Source of the DNA: Tethybacter castelli
Lineage (GTDB): Bacteria; Pseudomonadota; Gammaproteobacteria; Tethybacterales; Tethybacteraceae
Assembly: GCA_036679665.1 (NCBI GenBank)
Contig: JAZHEJ010000029.1
Location: 1 to 6,053, forward strand
Direction of reading: 5' to 3'
DNA: 6,053 nt
A program made the position numbers and the translations under genes. The notes beneath the pieces were generated by a model that did not search any database, had not been told where the DNA came from, and was given only the letters and a program-made list of their open reading frames with translations. Positions 4,815 to 6,053 of the stretch are shown here, in pieces (the stretch's first letter is position 1; every line of letters begins with the position of its first letter).

Positions 4815-5900
4815 ATGCCAAGTTTAACTCGCCGCGCAACTATTGTCGGCATGCTAGGCGCAGGCCTGTTGCCCGCTTCGTTTGCCGCCAACCGTGAGCT
4901 TGTGGTTGGCTATATCTATGTGGGGCCGCGCGACGATTTGGGTTATAACCAGTCCCATGCGATTGCGGCGCGCAAGCTGTCGCTTATTCCCGGGGTGAAA
5001 CTAATTGAGCAAGAACGCGTGCCCGAAAGTGAAGCGGTGGCCAGGGCGATGGAAGCGATGATCGTGCAAGACCAAGCCGGACTTATCTATGCCACCTCTT
5101 GGGGTTATTACGACCCTTATGTGCTCAAGCTCGCGCGTAAATACCCCGAGGTGGTTTTTCGGCATTGCGGCGGCGCGTGGAAGCCGGGCGATCCGGCCAA
5201 TATCGGCAGCTACTGGGGCCATATGCACGAAGGCCAGTTTCTCGCCGGGTTTACGGCCGCTAGTGTGGCAAATAATGATCAGCTCGGCTTTATCGTCGCA
5301 AAACGCATACCTTCAAACTTACGCAATCTCAACGCTTTTACGTTGGGCGCCCAGATCGCAAAGCGCACCGCCACCGTCAAGGCGATTTTCACCAGTAGCT
5401 GGTCGGATCCGGTTCGTGAAGCGGAGGCGGTAAACGCGCTGGCGGACCAAGGTGTTTCAGCTATAGGGTGTTCGGTGGACTCCTGCCGCACCATCGCTGA
5501 GAATGCCAAGCGGCGCGGGATTTATTTCACCGGCTATAACGCTTCAGTGAAACAATTGGGAGTCGAATACTACCTGACTTCGGTTATTCCTGACTGGGCT
5601 TCGATCAATATTCATACCGCCCAAATAGTGATGGCCGGTCAGTTGCCGCCTAATTCTTTTTCCGGCGGGATAGCTGAGGGTCTGGTCACTATCGACAATG
5701 TCGGTGAGGCGGTTAGCAAATCAGTGGCAAGCAGATTAGATGACCTGATTGGTCAGCTCAAATCCGGGCAAAAAAAGATCTGGCAAGGCCCGATTATTGA
5801 CAACCAGGATGTTGAGCGGGTTGTTGCCGACGAAATTCTTGAACGTTTTGATCCACGGTTGCGCGACATGAATTGGTTCGTGCGTGGGGTTAGCGCTTAA
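4815..5900 (+). CDS. BMP/PnrA-family ABC transporter substrate-binding protein
   Basis: This 361-residue protein resembles the basic membrane protein (BMP/PnrA-like) family of periplasmic solute receptors. Characterised members bind purine nucleosides; other members are annotated for various solutes, so the ligand here is open. Residues 1-24 form an export signal: a TRR pair at 5-7, a hydrophobic stretch at 10-21 and a likely cut after SFA (22-24). The twin arginines give it a Tat-like look, but the match to the full Tat motif is partial. There is no lipobox cysteine, so the mature form should be soluble. Family blocks include LVVGYIYVGPRDDLGYNQSH (29-48), GLIYATSWGYYDP (89-101), RNLNAFTLGAQ (170-180), SSWSDPVREAEAVNALADQG (194-213) and the C-terminal GGIAEGLVTI. 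It follows rpmJ by 45 bp with its own strong Shine-Dalgarno; no permease or ATPase gene is visible. Codons 289-314 are copied at the right end of the window. Confidence 0.87.
   Translation: MPSLTRRATIVGMLGAGLLPASFAANRELVVGYIYVGPRDDLGYNQSHAIAARKLSLIPGVKLIEQERVPESEAVARAMEAMIVQDQAGLIYATSWGYYDPYVLKLARKYPEVVFRHCGGAWKPGDPANIGSYWGHMHEGQFLAGFTAASVANNDQLGFIVAKRIPSNLRNLNAFTLGAQIAKRTATVKAIFTSSWSDPVREAEAVNALADQGVSAIGCSVDSCRTIAENAKRRGIYFTGYNASVKQLGVEYYLTSVIPDWASINIHTAQIVMAGQLPPNSFSGGIAEGLVTIDNVGEAVSKSVASRLDDLIGQLKSGQKKIWQGPIIDNQDVERVVADEILERFDPRLRDMNWFVRGVSA
5680..5756. repeat. 77-bp direct repeat, internal copy within BMP-family gene
   Basis: This is the native copy of the block repeated at 5977-6053. 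It lies inside the BMP-family gene (about codons 289-314) with intact reading frame on both sides. The match starts at 5680; the preceding bases differ (5679 g versus 5976 t). Confidence 0.9.
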
Positions 5901-5912
5901 CGAGGCTGTCTG

Positions 5913-5976
5913 ATGCTCGTTATGTACGGGCGGTTGGCAAATCAGCTGGAAGCTATCGCACTGGTAGCTGTGGCCT
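5913..5976 (+). CDS. Start of an unidentified downstream ORF, truncated by chimeric join
   Basis: An ATG 12 bp after the BMP-gene stop, with GAGG at 5902-5905 (7 nt spacing), opens 21 codons before the copied block begins: MLVMYGRLANQLEAIALVAVA. The last part is hydrophobic and could be the first membrane segment of an ABC permease, which often follows a BMP-family receptor gene. That is inference from context and composition only. From about 5977 the ORF continues in frame into the duplicated BMP sequence until the window ends, so the real gene is lost beyond this point. A second in-frame ATG at 5922 is possible. Confidence 0.4.
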
Positions 5977-6053
5977 GTCTGGTCACTATCGACAATGTCG
6001 GTGAGGCGGTTAGCAAATCAGTGGCAAGCAGATTAGATGACCTGATTGGTCAG
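5977..6053. repeat. 77-bp direct repeat, right end copy (probable assembly artefact)
   Basis: The last 77 bases are identical to 5680-5756 in the BMP-family gene. The copy ends exactly at the last base of the window and has the same length as the copied block at the left end. It is joined abruptly to the short ORF that begins at 5913. As on the left, a contig ending in an assembly-graph node of 77 bases is the simplest explanation; a genuine 297-bp tandem duplication is the alternative. Confidence 0.9.

Noticed and set aside
5089..5433. Plus-strand 114-codon reading frame within the BMP-family gene
   Set aside because: It is an out-of-frame overlap with a recognised gene and has no ribosome binding site or family motifs.

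Overview
The window carries the distal part of a bacterial spc-type ribosomal protein operon, all on the + strand. The best guess for the source is a divergent betaproteobacterium. Four things point that way: infA lies between secY and rpmJ; L36 is the 37-residue form with a CX2C-X12-C-X4-H zinc site; S14 is the long, cysteine-poor ~101-residue form; and S8 reads MSMSDPI when started at its GTG codon. The proteins are clearly orthologous to known families but diverged in many places, so the class assignment is moderate and nothing finer is supportable. Base composition looks close to balanced.

Layout: 1-77 is a copied block. It is followed by the 3' end of rplE (L5, to 331), then rpsN (344-649), rpsH (664-1053), rplF (1055-1591), rplR (1588-1947), rpsE (1950-2495), rplO (2492-2998), secY (3014-4333), infA (4339-4587), rpmJ (4656-4769), a BMP/PnrA-family ABC substrate-binding protein (4815-5900), and the first ~21 codons of a further ORF (from 5913) that runs into a second copied block (5977-6053). 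The genes overlap or are separated by at most ~15 bp up to infA. Gaps of 68 and 45 bp precede rpmJ and the BMP gene. The ribosomal proteins, IF-1 and SecY serve ribosome assembly, initiation and membrane protein export and are presumably co-transcribed. The BMP protein is a periplasmic solute receptor with no obvious link to translation.

The main oddities are these. (1) Each end of the window holds an exact direct repeat of internal sequence, and both repeats are exactly 77 bp (1-77 = 307-383; 5680-5756 = 5977-6053). Equal repeat length at both sequence ends, with chimeric joins at 77/78 and 5976/5977, is what a de Bruijn assembler with k=77 leaves at contig ends. I read them as assembly or library artefacts, not biology. 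(2) rpmD (L30) is missing from its normal place: rpsE and rplO overlap by ATGA. (3) rpmJ is followed by a transporter gene instead of rpsM and the alpha operon. (4) rplO has an N-terminal extension, and infA has a short C-terminal tail. I see no new defence, mobile or regulatory system here; the window is mostly ordinary core genome with damaged ends.
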